A stretch of DNA of 64,000 nt, from the NCBI RefSeq assembly GCF_016862975.1, contig NZ_BONZ01000081.1, positions 1-64,000 of the forward strand, given 5' to 3'. Source of the stretch: Rugosimonospora africana. Lineage in GTDB: Bacteria; Actinomycetota; Actinomycetes; Mycobacteriales; Micromonosporaceae. The first letter of the stretch is position 1. The number at the start of each line of letters is the position of its first letter. The notes below the pieces were generated by a model. The model saw only the letters and a program-made list of their open reading frames with translations. It was not told where the DNA came from and searched no databases. Position numbers and translations under genes: made by a program. Positions 25,726 to 33,883 of the stretch are shown here, piece after piece.

Positions 25726-26991
25726 TCACGAGTGGCGGACCGCGCCGCGCGACCACCGAGGAGACGACTTGGCATTCTCCACCGCCTTAAGGGCGGGGAT
25801 TCCCTTGGTTGCCCTTGGGTTTTCCTGCTTCGCCGACGACTGCCCCGTGCGGGAGGACCCCCGTTGAGGTCTTACACCGTCTCCACAGGCTGTTACCGCC
25901 AGCCCGGCGGCCAAAAGGTTGCGCGCGGCGTTGAGGTCCCGGTCGTGAGTGGTGCCGCAGGGGCACGTCCAGGACCGGATGTTCAGCGGCATCTTCTCGG
26001 ACAGTCGCCCGCACGCGGAGCACAGCTTGCTGGAGGGGAACCATCGGTCCACGACGATCAAGTCCCGGCCGTACCAGTCGGCTTTGTACTCCAGCATGGT
26101 GCGGAACCCTCGCCAGGCCGCGTCGGAGATGGCGCGGGCCAGTGTGTGGTTTCTGAGCATGTTGCGCACGGTCAGGTCCTCGATCACGAGCGTTTGGTTT
26201 TCACGCACGAGTCGAGTGGTCAGCTTGTGCAGGTGGTCACGGCGCCGGTCGGTGATCCGGGCATGGACCCGGGCGACCTTCAGCCGGGCTTTGGCCCGAT
26301 TGTTGGAACCCTTCTCCTTGCGGCTGAGGTTCCGTTGAGCGCGGGCCAGCGCGACCCGGTCACGGCGCTCATGCCGCAGGTTGGTGATCTTCTCCCCTGT
26401 GGAGAGGGTCAACAGCGAATTCAGGCCCGCGTCGATACCCACCACGCCCGCCGCCGGATAGTCGGGGATCACATCGTCGCAGAGCAGCGACACGAACCAG
26501 CGCCCCGCCGAGTCCTGCGACACGGTCACGGTGGACGGCTGCGCACCCTCGGGCAGCGGACGCGACCACACGATCGCCAAAGGTTCGGTCATCTTCGCCA
26601 GTGTCAGGTGCCCGTCGCGGTAGCGGAACGCGCTGGTGGTGTACTCCGCCGACCGGCGGGACTTCTTCCGGCTTTTGAACGTGGGGTACCGGGCGCGTTT
26701 GGCGAAAAAGTTCGTGAACGCGACTTGCAGATGCCGCAGCGTCTGCTGCAGCGGCACGGAGGAGACCTCGTTGAGGTAGGCCAGGTCCTCGGTCTTCTTC
26801 CACGCGGTCAGCATCGCGCTAGTGGTGTTGTAGTTGACGCGTTCCTGGCGCAGCGTCCACGCCTCGGTGCGGGCGGCGAGGGCGAGGTTGTAGACCTTCC
26901 GGACGCACCCGAACGTCCGCGCCAGCTGCGCGGCTTGCGCGTCGGTTGGGTAGAAGCGGTATTGAAACGCCCGCTTGACCGTCCTGGCCAC
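25726..26991 (-). CDS. tnpB: TnpB RNA-guided nuclease (IS200/IS605 OrfB)
   Basis: This is a 421-residue TnpB, the RNA-guided nuclease ancestor of Cas12. The N-terminal helix-turn-helix domain is intact (FQYRFYPTDAQAAQLARTFG). The RuvC catalytic residues are all present: Asp187 in GIDAG, Glu271 in IEDL and Asp352 in HDRDLNAARN. The zinc finger is CSAC (324-327) and CPC (343-345), the short actinobacterial form. The last 15 or so codons read through the predicted right end into flanking DNA, so the native stop may have been lost or the RE lies within the gene. Near-full length and uninterrupted, so probably active. Confidence 0.92.
   Translation of the reverse strand: MARTVKRAFQYRFYPTDAQAAQLARTFGCVRKVYNLALAARTEAWTLRQERVNYNTTSAMLTAWKKTEDLAYLNEVSSVPLQQTLRHLQVAFTNFFAKRARYPTFKSRKKSRRSAEYTTSAFRYRDGHLTLAKMTEPLAIVWSRPLPEGAQPSTVTVSQDSAGRWFVSLLCDDVIPDYPAAGVVGIDAGLNSLLTLSTGEKITNLRHERRDRVALARAQRNLSRKEKGSNNRAKARLKVARVHARITDRRRDHLHKLTTRLVRENQTLVIEDLTVRNMLRNHTLARAISDAAWRGFRTMLEYKADWYGRDLIVVDRWFPSSKLCSACGRLSEKMPLNIRSWTCPCGTTHDRDLNAARNLLAAGLAVTACGDGVRPQRGSSRTGQSSAKQENPRATKGIPALKAVENAKSSPRWSRGAVRHS
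25769..25870 (-). ncRNA. Candidate omega RNA scaffold at the tnpB 3' end
   Basis: TnpB proteins use a guide RNA made from the 3' end of tnpB and the right end of the element. On the minus strand the stretch before 25769 folds into a CCGCC/GGCGG hairpin (25782-25796) and ends in GGAGAATGCCAA. Host DNA after 25769 (towards lower coordinates) would supply the guide. The extent upstream is a guess based on typical lengths; there is no direct evidence of transcription. Confidence 0.4.
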
Positions 26992-27045
26992 GGCTCACAA
27001 CCTAGCAAGCTTGTTCGTGAACCCTGCACAGGCGCGCGGGTAAAC

Positions 27046-27126
27046 GCCGATCCGCCCAAACGGCGGATCGGCTATTCCGGCCTGCTCCGCAGGAGTTCCG
27101 TTTCCTCTCCGGCCTGAAGGCCGGAG
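27046..27126. repeat. Two hairpins at the left end of the TnpB element
   Basis: The first hairpin has 11-bp arms, GCCGATCCGCC and GGCGGATCGGC, with a 5-nt loop (27046-27072). The second has 9-bp arms, CTCCGGCCT and AGGCCGGAG, with a 2-nt centre (27107-27126). Subterminal hairpins like the second are typical of IS200/IS605 ends. Confidence 0.65.
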
Positions 27127-27145
27127 TATCCACGGAAGGAAACTG

Positions 27146-27604
27146 ATGACCGCCAGCCCGCCGAGCCCCGAGGACTACTGGCAACGACGGCCCCCTGCCA
27201 GCGCCAGGGTACTGATGGCGTTCACGGCGGCAGCATTTGCCGTCGTGTCCGTCGTGCACTTCGGGGTCGACGTCCCGATCGGCTTCGCCACCATCAGCGA
27301 CTCCTTCCCCGGCGCCGCACCTCCGGAGGCCGTCATCGCGGCCGTCGTGGCGATCGGAGCGGTGGCCGCGTTCGCCGGGCGGACGAGAAGCCGCGGAATC
27401 GCGCTGGCGACGACCGCCTTCGCGCTCCTGGGCACCGCCTACGGGCTGCGCATCACGGTCAACAGCCCCCGTACCGGCGACGTGATCTACCATCTGACCG
27501 TTCTGGCCACGCTGCTGGTCACCTTCGTGCTGCTGCTCATGCCGGGCAGGTCGCGTGCCCGACCGGTGGGGGACGCCAGGAACGAGGTTCGTTCGTCGAC
27601 GTAG
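27146..27604 (+). CDS. Four-helix membrane protein (hypothetical)
   Basis: This is a 152-residue protein with four predicted membrane helices (about 20-40, 55-78, 84-103, 112-133) and a charged C-terminus. ATG 27146 follows GGAAGGAAACTG. No family is recognised; the layout resembles DUF6069-type actinobacterial membrane proteins, including the IGFATISDSFPGAAPPEAV loop between helices 1 and 2. The TnpB element ends just before its ribosome site, so its native promoter may have been displaced. Confidence 0.7.
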   Translation: MTASPPSPEDYWQRRPPASARVLMAFTAAAFAVVSVVHFGVDVPIGFATISDSFPGAAPPEAVIAAVVAIGAVAAFAGRTRSRGIALATTAFALLGTAYGLRITVNSPRTGDVIYHLTVLATLLVTFVLLLMPGRSRARPVGDARNEVRSST

Positions 27605-27658
27605 CGGTGCCGCCGGCACATGGATGTGCCGGCGACATCGACCGCGTGGCTCGGGCGC

Positions 27659-28114
27659 TCAGCTCACCGCCTGCTTCACCAGCGCGGCGATCCTCGCCTC
27701 GTCGCCGGCGGCCAGCTCGGTCAGGGCGTACGAGGTCGGCCACACGGCACCCTCATCGAGTTTCGCTTCGTCGCTGAAGCCGAGCGTCGCGTACCGCGTC
27801 TTGAACTTCGTCGCGGGCTGGAAGTGGCAGACCACCTTGCCGTCGCGGGCGTACGCGGGCATCCCGTACCACAGCTTCGGGGTGAGAACGGGCGCATTCT
27901 TCTTGATCAGGGCGTGCACCCGCTCGGCGAGTACCCGGTCGGGCTTCGCCATCTCGGCGATCTTCGCCAGTACCTCGCCCTCCGTGTCGGTCTTCGCGCC
28001 CCGCCGGGCACTCTTCAGCTCCTTGGCGCGCTCCTTCATCGCGCCGCGCTCCTCATCGGTGAAACCGTCGTGCTTCTGGCTTTTCGCGGCGGTGGTGTTC
28101 TTCGTGGTCGGCAT
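27659..28114 (-). CDS. YdhG-like DUF1801 (iron chaperone-type) protein
   Basis: This is a 151-residue cytosolic protein of the DUF1801/YdhG group. Typical features are [37 protein letters not shown] and an N-terminal basic helix ([20 protein letters not shown]). ATG 28114 has AGAGAGG upstream. It lies 68 bases after the AhpD-like gene in the same direction, so they are probably co-transcribed. Family members have been linked to frataxin-like iron delivery, but the evidence is thin. Confidence 0.85.
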   Translation of the reverse strand: MPTTKNTTAAKSQKHDGFTDEERGAMKERAKELKSARRGAKTDTEGEVLAKIAEMAKPDRVLAERVHALIKKNAPVLTPKLWYGMPAYARDGKVVCHFQPATKFKTRYATLGFSDEAKLDEGAVWPTSYALTELAAGDEARIAALVKQAVS

Positions 28115-28182
28115 GGCAACTACCTCTCTCTGCGTGCGGCTGTGGTCTGGTCGGTATTGATCTTCGAACGCTGTCCGGGATA

Positions 28183-28638
28183 TCACCATTTGCCCGCTTG
28201 CTGGCGCGTCGACACGTTGAGCCGGTTGAAGGCGTTGGTGATCGCGATGTTGAGCAGCAGCGCGGCCAGCTCCTTCTGGTCGAAGTGCTTGGCTGCCAGG
28301 TCCCACACCTGGTCCGGCACCGCGTCGGGCCGGTCGGCGAGCCGGGTGACCGCCTCGGTGAGGGCCAGCGCGGCGCGTTCCTCATCGCTGAACCATGGCG
28401 TCTCCCGCCACGCGGCGACGGCGTGCACCTGATCCGCGGTCGCGCCGTGCTGCTGGGCCTGGTGCACCCCTCCGGCCACACAGGGCCCGCAGCCGTTGAT
28501 CTGGCTGGTGCGCAGGTGGCTCAGCGCCAGCAGCTTCCCGTCCACTCCGGCGCCGGCGACGGCCTTGTTGAGGGCCATCAGGGCCTCCATCGCCTCGGGG
28601 ATCAGAACCGCCGGGTTCGGCATGCGCTCAGTGGACAT
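28183..28638 (-). CDS. AhpD-like carboxymuconolactone decarboxylase family protein
   Basis: This is a 151-residue CMD-family protein. The redox motif CGPC with a following His ([10 protein letters not shown], about 50-59) marks it as alkylhydroperoxidase AhpD-like rather than a decarboxylase. ATG 28638 has GGAGAAGGA upstream. It would reduce peroxides through its cysteine pair, with an unknown electron donor. It is divergent from the XRE-NB-ARC regulator and followed by the DUF1801 gene. Confidence 0.88.
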   Translation of the reverse strand: MSTERMPNPAVLIPEAMEALMALNKAVAGAGVDGKLLALSHLRTSQINGCGPCVAGGVHQAQQHGATADQVHAVAAWRETPWFSDEERAALALTEAVTRLADRPDAVPDQVWDLAAKHFDQKELAALLLNIAITNAFNRLNVSTRQQAGKW

Positions 28639-28710
28639 TCCTTCTCCTCCGTCGTCCGTGTTCCTGACAGGAGCGATCCGATCATCGGCACGCCGTCCCC
28701 CGCGCCGTCC

Positions 28711-28730
28711 GTGGGACACCGTGGGACACA
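28711..28730. repeat. Tandem 10-bp repeat in a divergent promoter
   Basis: GTGGGACAC occurs twice in direct tandem (28711-28719 and 28721-28729), with 10-bp spacing, between the AhpD-like gene and the XRE-NB-ARC gene. One helical turn of spacing on the same face suggests a regulator binding site, perhaps for the XRE protein itself. Confidence 0.45.
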
Positions 28731-28792
28731 GAGAACCCGGTCTACCAGCACAAACGTCGTACCGATCCAGTCGCGGAAAGCGGGACGGTACC

Positions 28793-31054
28793 GTGTTTCA
28801 GGTGCCCAGCCCCCAGGAGCGACTGGTGGCTCAGCTCGTCCGGATCAAGGAGCTGAGCGGGCTCAGCCTGCGCGCCCTTGCCCGCGAGGCAGGGCTGAGC
28901 AGCTCGTCGCTGTCCCGATACCTGACCGGCCGGCTCGTGCCGCCGTGGGAGGCTGTCGTGGCACTGTGCCGGGCCGTCGGCCGCGACCCCCGGCCGCTGC
29001 GGGCGGTGTGGGCCGAGGCGGACAAAGCGGGCGTCGCACCCGCCCCGCGGCGCAACGACCTGCCGGCCGACCTGTTCGACTTCACCGGTCGGGAGGCGGA
29101 GTCCGCGCTGGTCGAAGACCTGTTGAACACGGCCGGCGCGGCTGCGATCGACGGCATGGCGGGCGTGGGCAAGACCAGCCTCGCGGTGCGCGTCGCGCAC
29201 CGGCTCGCCTCGGTGTATCCGGACGGCGGGCTCTACCTCGACCTGCACGGCTTCACCCCGGGCCAGCAGCCGCTGGAGCCGCACGCGGCCCTGTTCCGGC
29301 TTCTGGGCGCGGTGGGCGTCACGCATCCCCCGGCCGACACCGCCGACCGCGCGGCGCTCTGGCGGTCGGAGCTGTCGGGGCGGCGGGCGCTCGTCGTGCT
29401 CGACAACGCAGTCGACGCGGAGCAGGTACGCCCGCTGCTGCCCGGCGCGGGGAAGTCCGCGGTCCTGATCACCAGCCGCAACCGGCTGGTCAGCCTGGAC
29501 GGGGTGCCGCCGGTGTCCCTGGAACCGCTGGCCGACGCCGACGCGGCGCACCTGTTCGGCCGGGCGGCTGGGCTGGAGTTCACCGGAGAGGAAGCGGTCG
29601 GCCAGGTGCTTCGGCAGTGCTCCGGGCTCCCGCTGGCGCTGCGCATGGCGGGCGCGCGGCTGCGTCACCGTCCAGGCTGGACGGTGGCGGTGCTGGCCGA
29701 GCGGCTGCGCGCCACTCCCGGCCGCTTCGACTCGGTGTTCGGCATGTCGCTGCAGCAGCTCGACGCGGTCCAGCGCCGCGTGTTCCGGCTGTTGGGCGTG
29801 CTGCCGGGCGCGGACTTCGACGCCGCGGCGGCGGGCGCGCTCGCTGACATGCCGCCCGACCGGGTCGGCGCGATGCTGGAGGAGCTGGTCGACGCCCACC
29901 TGGTCCAGGAGCTCTCCCCCGGACGGTACGGGATGCACGATCTGATCCGGCAGTACGCGGCGGACCTCGCGGCCGACGAGGAGCCACAGGCCGAGGCCGC
30001 CCTGCGCCGGATCCTGAAGCACTACCTCGCGCTGGCCGTCGCACAGGATCGGATACTGCCCTCGCCGCAGCGCGGAGAACCTTCGCCGGGCAACCCGGCG
30101 GAGGCCATGGCCTGGTTCGACCTCGAGTACGTCAACCTGATCGCGGTTTTCGACGCCGCCGAGCGACTCGGCCTGGACGAGGTGGTGGCCGAACTGCCGC
30201 AGGCCATGCGGGTCTGGTTCTTCCGCCACCGCGGCACCGACGACCAGGCGCGCCTGCTCGAAGCCGCCGCGGCGGCTGCCGCACGCCTCGGGCGCGACCA
30301 GCAGCGGGCCCGTCTGCTGGCGGACCTCGGCTACGCCCGCGCGGCCGCCGGACGCCTCACCGAGGCGCTCTCCGCCTACCACCTGGCCGAGCGGTCCGGC
30401 CCGGATGATGACGAGTTCGCGGCGGGTCTCGCTCTGCGCATCGGTTTCGCCCGCCGGGATCTCGGCGAGCTGGACGCCGCGCGGGCGCAGTTCCAGCGGG
30501 CACGCGAACTGTTCGAGAAGGCCGGCAACGGCGCCGGGAAATCCCAGGCGCTGGCCTTCGACGGATGGGTGACGCTACAGCTCGGGCGGCCGGACGAAGC
30601 CATCGAGCGCGCCCGGGCGTCCATCGCCCTGGCCGGCGGGCCCGCCCAGATCACCGGGCTGGTGGCCCTCGGTGTCGCGCTGGCGTCGCGCGACCCGGCG
30701 GAGTCGTTGCGGGCGCTGCGTGAGGCGTTGCGCCTGTCCGAGCAGAACAATCTGCAGCACAACCAGGCGTGGTGCCACAACTATCTCGGCGTCGCGCTGC
30801 GGATCATGGGCTCGCCCGAGGAAGCGCTCGAACACCACCGGCGCGCCTTCGAGCTGCTGGAACCGCTGGCCGAGGTGCAACTGGAGATCGACTGCCTGTA
30901 CACCTACGCGGAGACGTGCCGGGTCGCGGGCCGCTACGACGAGGCGCTGGCGCTGCTCGACCGGACCGTCGGGCTCGCGCGCAAGCTGGGCCGGCCGCAC
31001 GACGAGAAGCTCGCCCGCGCGGCACAGGAGCTGGTGCGCGCTCACGCCGGGTGA
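28793..31054 (+). CDS. XRE/NB-ARC/TPR transcriptional regulator
   Basis: This is a 753-residue STAND-type regulator. An XRE helix-turn-helix occupies 10-65 (LVRIKELSGLSLRALAREAG then SSSSLSRYLTG). The NB-ARC ATPase follows with P-loop GMAGVGKTS (121-129) and VVLDNAVDAEQVRPLLP. A TPR region runs from about 480 to the end. GTG 28793 is used because GGGACGG precedes it; GTG 28802 is an alternative. It likely controls the divergent AhpD-like gene or a distant metabolite cluster. Confidence 0.9.
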   Translation: MFQVPSPQERLVAQLVRIKELSGLSLRALAREAGLSSSSLSRYLTGRLVPPWEAVVALCRAVGRDPRPLRAVWAEADKAGVAPAPRRNDLPADLFDFTGREAESALVEDLLNTAGAAAIDGMAGVGKTSLAVRVAHRLASVYPDGGLYLDLHGFTPGQQPLEPHAALFRLLGAVGVTHPPADTADRAALWRSELSGRRALVVLDNAVDAEQVRPLLPGAGKSAVLITSRNRLVSLDGVPPVSLEPLADADAAHLFGRAAGLEFTGEEAVGQVLRQCSGLPLALRMAGARLRHRPGWTVAVLAERLRATPGRFDSVFGMSLQQLDAVQRRVFRLLGVLPGADFDAAAAGALADMPPDRVGAMLEELVDAHLVQELSPGRYGMHDLIRQYAADLAADEEPQAEAALRRILKHYLALAVAQDRILPSPQRGEPSPGNPAEAMAWFDLEYVNLIAVFDAAERLGLDEVVAELPQAMRVWFFRHRGTDDQARLLEAAAAAAARLGRDQQRARLLADLGYARAAAGRLTEALSAYHLAERSGPDDDEFAAGLALRIGFARRDLGELDAARAQFQRARELFEKAGNGAGKSQALAFDGWVTLQLGRPDEAIERARASIALAGGPAQITGLVALGVALASRDPAESLRALREALRLSEQNNLQHNQAWCHNYLGVALRIMGSPEEALEHHRRAFELLEPLAEVQLEIDCLYTYAETCRVAGRYDEALALLDRTVGLARKLGRPHDEKLARAAQELVRAHAG

Positions 31055-31089
31055 GCGGCTCGGGCGACCCTGACGGGGCGGTCAGCTGG

Positions 31090-32028
31090 TCATCGATGCC
31101 GTCGCTGCGTGACCGTCGCGAGTGACGTGGTGGCCCGGAGGGTGATCGCCTGAGCGACCAGGCCGGCGGCCGGGCTCGGCTCGTGGCGTCCACGCCGGTG
31201 AACCAGGTCGATCCGCCGAGCTCCGGCGTAGGGCGCGTCGAGTACCGCGACGGACGCCCGCTCGTGCGCCGGCAGAGCGAGGGCCGGAACCACGGCTGCG
31301 GCGAGTCCGTCGGCCACGATGGCGAGAGCCGCGGGAAACTCCAGGCATTCGTGTGCGCGGTTGAGTGTGGTGTCGTGGTGGGCGGCGATCCGGTCGAGCG
31401 CGCGGCGCACGGCGGAGCCCGGCGGCCCGTCGATCCAGGGTCGGGCCAGCAGGGCTTCGACGCGGATCACCGGAGCCCACTGCCCGGGAAAGACGATCTG
31501 GTAAGGGTCGTCGAGGAGCCGTACCGCGTGCAGGCCGGCCGGCTTCGCGGACGGATCGGCCGGGTCGGTCTCGACGATCAGCAGGTCGAGAGCGCCGGCC
31601 CGTAGCGCGGCCAGCCCCGGGCCGGGCTCGATCTGGCGGATGTGGACCTCGACGTTCGGGTCGGTCGCGGCCATCGCGGCGGCGGCAGGCGCCACCAGAT
31701 GCCGGATCGCCGTCGGGAAGGCCCCCACGCTGACCGGCCCGGTGACCTGCCCGGTCAGCGCGGCGAGTTCGTGCTCGGCGGCGGCGAGGACCTCGGCGAC
31801 GCGCCCGGCGTGCGCGGCGAGCAGCCGCCCGGCCGGGGTGAGGCCGGCCGCCCGCCGCCCGCCCAGGCGTGACCGGTCGAGCAGTACCACGCCGGTCTCG
31901 GCTTCCAGGCGCGCGATGTGCTGGGACACCGCCGACGGGGTCAGGTGGAGCACGGAGGCGGCGGCGAGGACCCCGCCCGCGTTGGCCACAGCACCGAGGA
32001 CGGCCAGTCGCCGGGGGTCGATCTGCAT
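31090..32028 (-). CDS. LysR family transcriptional regulator
   Basis: This is a 312-residue LysR regulator. The N-terminal winged helix is clear (LAVLGAVANAGGVLAAASVLHLTPSAVSQHIARLEAETG), and a periplasmic-binding-type effector domain follows from about 90. It is divergent from the cyclase-family gene 32100-33038, with a LysR-box-like dyad between them, so it probably activates that operon. The effector is unknown. Confidence 0.9.
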   Translation of the reverse strand: MQIDPRRLAVLGAVANAGGVLAAASVLHLTPSAVSQHIARLEAETGVVLLDRSRLGGRRAAGLTPAGRLLAAHAGRVAEVLAAAEHELAALTGQVTGPVSVGAFPTAIRHLVAPAAAAMAATDPNVEVHIRQIEPGPGLAALRAGALDLLIVETDPADPSAKPAGLHAVRLLDDPYQIVFPGQWAPVIRVEALLARPWIDGPPGSAVRRALDRIAAHHDTTLNRAHECLEFPAALAIVADGLAAAVVPALALPAHERASVAVLDAPYAGARRIDLVHRRGRHEPSPAAGLVAQAITLRATTSLATVTQRRHR

Positions 32029-32037
32029 TCAGAAATG

Positions 32038-32054
32038 CTACATGCGAGGTGTAG
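32038..32054. promoter_or_regulatory. LysR-type operator dyad
   Basis: CTACA-N7-TGTAG (32038-32054) is a 17-bp dyad containing the T-N11-A LysR box. It lies 10 bases upstream of the LysR start and 46 bases before the cyclase ATG, in the divergent gap. Confidence 0.65.
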
Positions 32055-32099
32055 AGGTTTCCGCTACCACTGAACGCGGAGCTGATGGAGCATGGCTGC

Positions 32100-33038
32100 A
32101 TGACGGAGTACCGCGCAGTCCTCGACGCCGAAGTGGCCTTCCTCAACGGCGGCGGCTTGCAGACCCAGGGGTTCCGGCTGGACCTGTCCGGCCCCGAAGT
32201 CACCGACGACCAACTCGCCGACCTTCTCGTCAGGCATCTCGGCCTGTTGATGGTCGACCGGGTGCGCATCGTCCGATCCGAGGTGGTGGCCGAGCCACAC
32301 AAGGGCTCGCGCGGCGGACCGGCCGGCGGCGGACCGGCCGGCGGCGGGCCGGCCAGCGGCGAGCCGGCGGCGACGACCCGCCTGGTCGAACTCAACCACG
32401 TGATCACCGCTGGCATGCCGACGTACCCCGGACTGCCCGGGCCGGAGATCACCCCGCACCTGACCCGCGAGGAATCCCGTGACCACTACGCACCGGGCGT
32501 CGAATTCGCCATCGACCGGATCAGCATGGTCGGCAACACGGGTACCTACCTCGACAGCCCCTACCACCGCTTCGCCGGCGCCGCCGACCTCGCCGCGGTG
32601 CCGCTCGATGCGGTCGCGGACCTGCCCGCGGTCGTGGTGCGCCTGACCGGCAGCGACGAGCGCGGCATCGGGCCCCGGGCCCTGGCGGCACTCGACCTGG
32701 CCGACGCGGCGGTGCTGCTGCATACCGGCTGGGACCGGCACTGGGGCACGGAGGCGTACGGACAGCCCGCCCCGTTCCTCACCGAGGCGGGCGCCAGGCT
32801 GCTCGTCGAGGCAGGCGCCCGGCTGGTCGGCATCGACAGCGTCAACATCGACGACACGGACAGCGGCGGACAGCGGCCGGCCCATTCGATCCTGCTCGAC
32901 GCCGGCATCCCGGTGCTCGAACACCTCACCGGGCTGGCCGACCTGCCCATCACCGGCGCTCGCCTCCACGCGGCACCGCCGCGGGTACGCGACTTCGGCA
33001 CGTTCCCGGTGCGGGCCTACGCCGTCGTGCCACGATGA
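32100..33038 (+). CDS. Cyclase/kynurenine formamidase-like protein with N-terminal extra domain
   Basis: This is a 312-residue protein. Residues 1-75 look like an extra small domain (RAVLDAEVAFLNGGGLQTQG then LVRHLGLLMVDRVRI, ending VAEPHKGSRGG), joined by a GGP repeat linker to a cyclase domain (about 95-312). The metal motif HxGTHxDxP is altered to NTGTYLDSPYH, so two of the histidines are replaced by Asn and Tyr while Asp and the last His remain. Activity on kynurenine-type amides is therefore uncertain. ATG 32100 is preferred over 32085. It overlaps the next gene by 4 bases. Confidence 0.82.
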   Translation: MTEYRAVLDAEVAFLNGGGLQTQGFRLDLSGPEVTDDQLADLLVRHLGLLMVDRVRIVRSEVVAEPHKGSRGGPAGGGPAGGGPASGEPAATTRLVELNHVITAGMPTYPGLPGPEITPHLTREESRDHYAPGVEFAIDRISMVGNTGTYLDSPYHRFAGAADLAAVPLDAVADLPAVVVRLTGSDERGIGPRALAALDLADAAVLLHTGWDRHWGTEAYGQPAPFLTEAGARLLVEAGARLVGIDSVNIDDTDSGGQRPAHSILLDAGIPVLEHLTGLADLPITGARLHAAPPRVRDFGTFPVRAYAVVPR

Positions 33039-33352
33039 TGCTGCTCGCCGACGCCATCGGCTGGGGCGGCGCGGCCTGCCTCCTGCTCGCCTACGCCGGA
33101 CTGTCCAGCGGACGGCTCACCGCGGGGCTGCGATATCAGGTGCTCAATCTCGCCGGTGCCGGCGGGCTCGTGGTCGACGGTGCGTTTCGGCACGCCTGGC
33201 CGTCGACCGCGCTCAATGTCGTCTGGCTGGGCATCGGCCTCGCCGCCGCACGGCGCGCGAAGCGCACCGGGGTCCAGGCCGCGTCGCGGCGCGCGAAACG
33301 CACCGGGGAGACTGCGTCGCGTCGCGCGAAGCGCGCCGGGGTCCGAGCCTGA
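33035..33352 (+). CDS. CBU_0592-like small membrane protein
   Basis: This is a 105-residue protein with three membrane helices in the first 70 residues (ADAIGWGGAACLLLAYAGLSSG, LRYQVLNLAGAGGLVVDGAF and a WPSTALNVVWLGIGLAAA helix), matching the CBU_0592-like pattern. The C-terminus has three RRAKR[TA]G repeats giving a very basic tail. ATG 33035 overlaps the cyclase stop. Its role with the cyclase is unknown. Confidence 0.75.
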   Translation: MMLLADAIGWGGAACLLLAYAGLSSGRLTAGLRYQVLNLAGAGGLVVDGAFRHAWPSTALNVVWLGIGLAAARRAKRTGVQAASRRAKRTGETASRRAKRAGVRA

Positions 33353-33373
33353 CCGGCGTGCCCGTGGCCCGGA

Positions 33374-33739
33374 TCAGTTCACGCAGAGACAGAACGGATG
33401 CCCCGCCGGGTCGAGGAAGACCCGGAAGGACGTGCCCGGCTGGTGCGCGTGCTTGGTCGCGCCGAGACCGAGCACCGCCGCCTCGGCCGCATCGAGGTCG
33501 TCGACGATCACGTCCAGGTGCATCTGCTGGGGCAGTTCCTGGGTCGGCCACACCGGCGGCGTGTATCCCTCCACCTGTTGGAAGCAGATGCACTGGCCGT
33601 ACTCCGCGCGGACCTCCGCCCAGTCGTCGGAGACGTCGACCTTCCAGTCGAACAACGCACCGTAGAACCGTGCCACCGCACCGGGATCGGAACAGTCGAT
33701 GACGATGCTGGGGAAGCGCCCGATAGCCATGCCGGCCAT
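33374..33739 (-). CDS. VOC (glyoxalase/bleomycin-resistance) family protein
   Basis: This is a 121-residue single-domain VOC protein with the paired beta-alpha-beta-beta-beta repeats: PSIVIDCSDPGAVARFYGALFDWKV, MHLDVIVDDLDAAEAAVLGLGA and the end motif FRVFLDPAGHPFCLCVN. His73 and a terminal acidic or polar site could bind metal. ATG 33739 or ATG 33730 are both possible. No operon partner. The substrate cannot be inferred. Confidence 0.88.
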   Translation of the reverse strand: MAGMAIGRFPSIVIDCSDPGAVARFYGALFDWKVDVSDDWAEVRAEYGQCICFQQVEGYTPPVWPTQELPQQMHLDVIVDDLDAAEAAVLGLGATKHAHQPGTSFRVFLDPAGHPFCLCVN

Positions 33740-33813
33740 GCTAACGGCAGTTCCGGACGATCCGCGTCCGGATTCGCGCCGGTCACGCGGGTCGACCCGA
33801 CCCGGCCGCTCCC

Positions 33814-33883
33814 CCGCCCGTCAGTCCAGCCTCGCCGGTCAACGCGGCCCGCCCGTCGGTCCAGCCCCGCCCGTCAGTCCAGC
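33814..33883. repeat. Three copies of a 17-bp direct repeat
   Basis: CCGCCCGTCAGTCCAGC occurs at 33814-33830, with one mismatch at 33849-33865, and again at 33867-33883. The last copy includes the stop codon of the 33874-34803 gene. The spacing is irregular (35 and 18 bp). Origin unclear; it could be a slipped duplication of the gene end or a terminator-related element. Confidence 0.6.

Larger units (their letters stand above)
25726..27126 (-). mobile_element. TnpB-only IS200/IS605-type insertion sequence
   Basis: This element contains an intact tnpB but no tnpA transposase, so it depends on a helper for movement. The left end (upstream of tnpB, 26992-27126) has two strong hairpins at 27046-27072 and 27107-27126. 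The right end has the hairpin with arms CCGCC/GGCGG at 25782-25796, and the minus strand there reads GGAGAATGCCAA, ending at about 25769, like the right ends of this family. The exact boundaries are uncertain. The left end abuts the ribosome site of the 27146 gene. Confidence 0.75.

Noticed and set aside
28198-29847. Long plus-strand frame overlapping the AhpD-like gene and XRE-NB-ARC gene.
   Set aside because: Arg/Ala/Gly-rich with no motifs. The same DNA encodes clear proteins in other frames.
33814-33883. Considered as a tiny CRISPR array.
   Set aside because: Only three copies, irregular spacing of 18 and 35, one copy mutated, and no cas genes.
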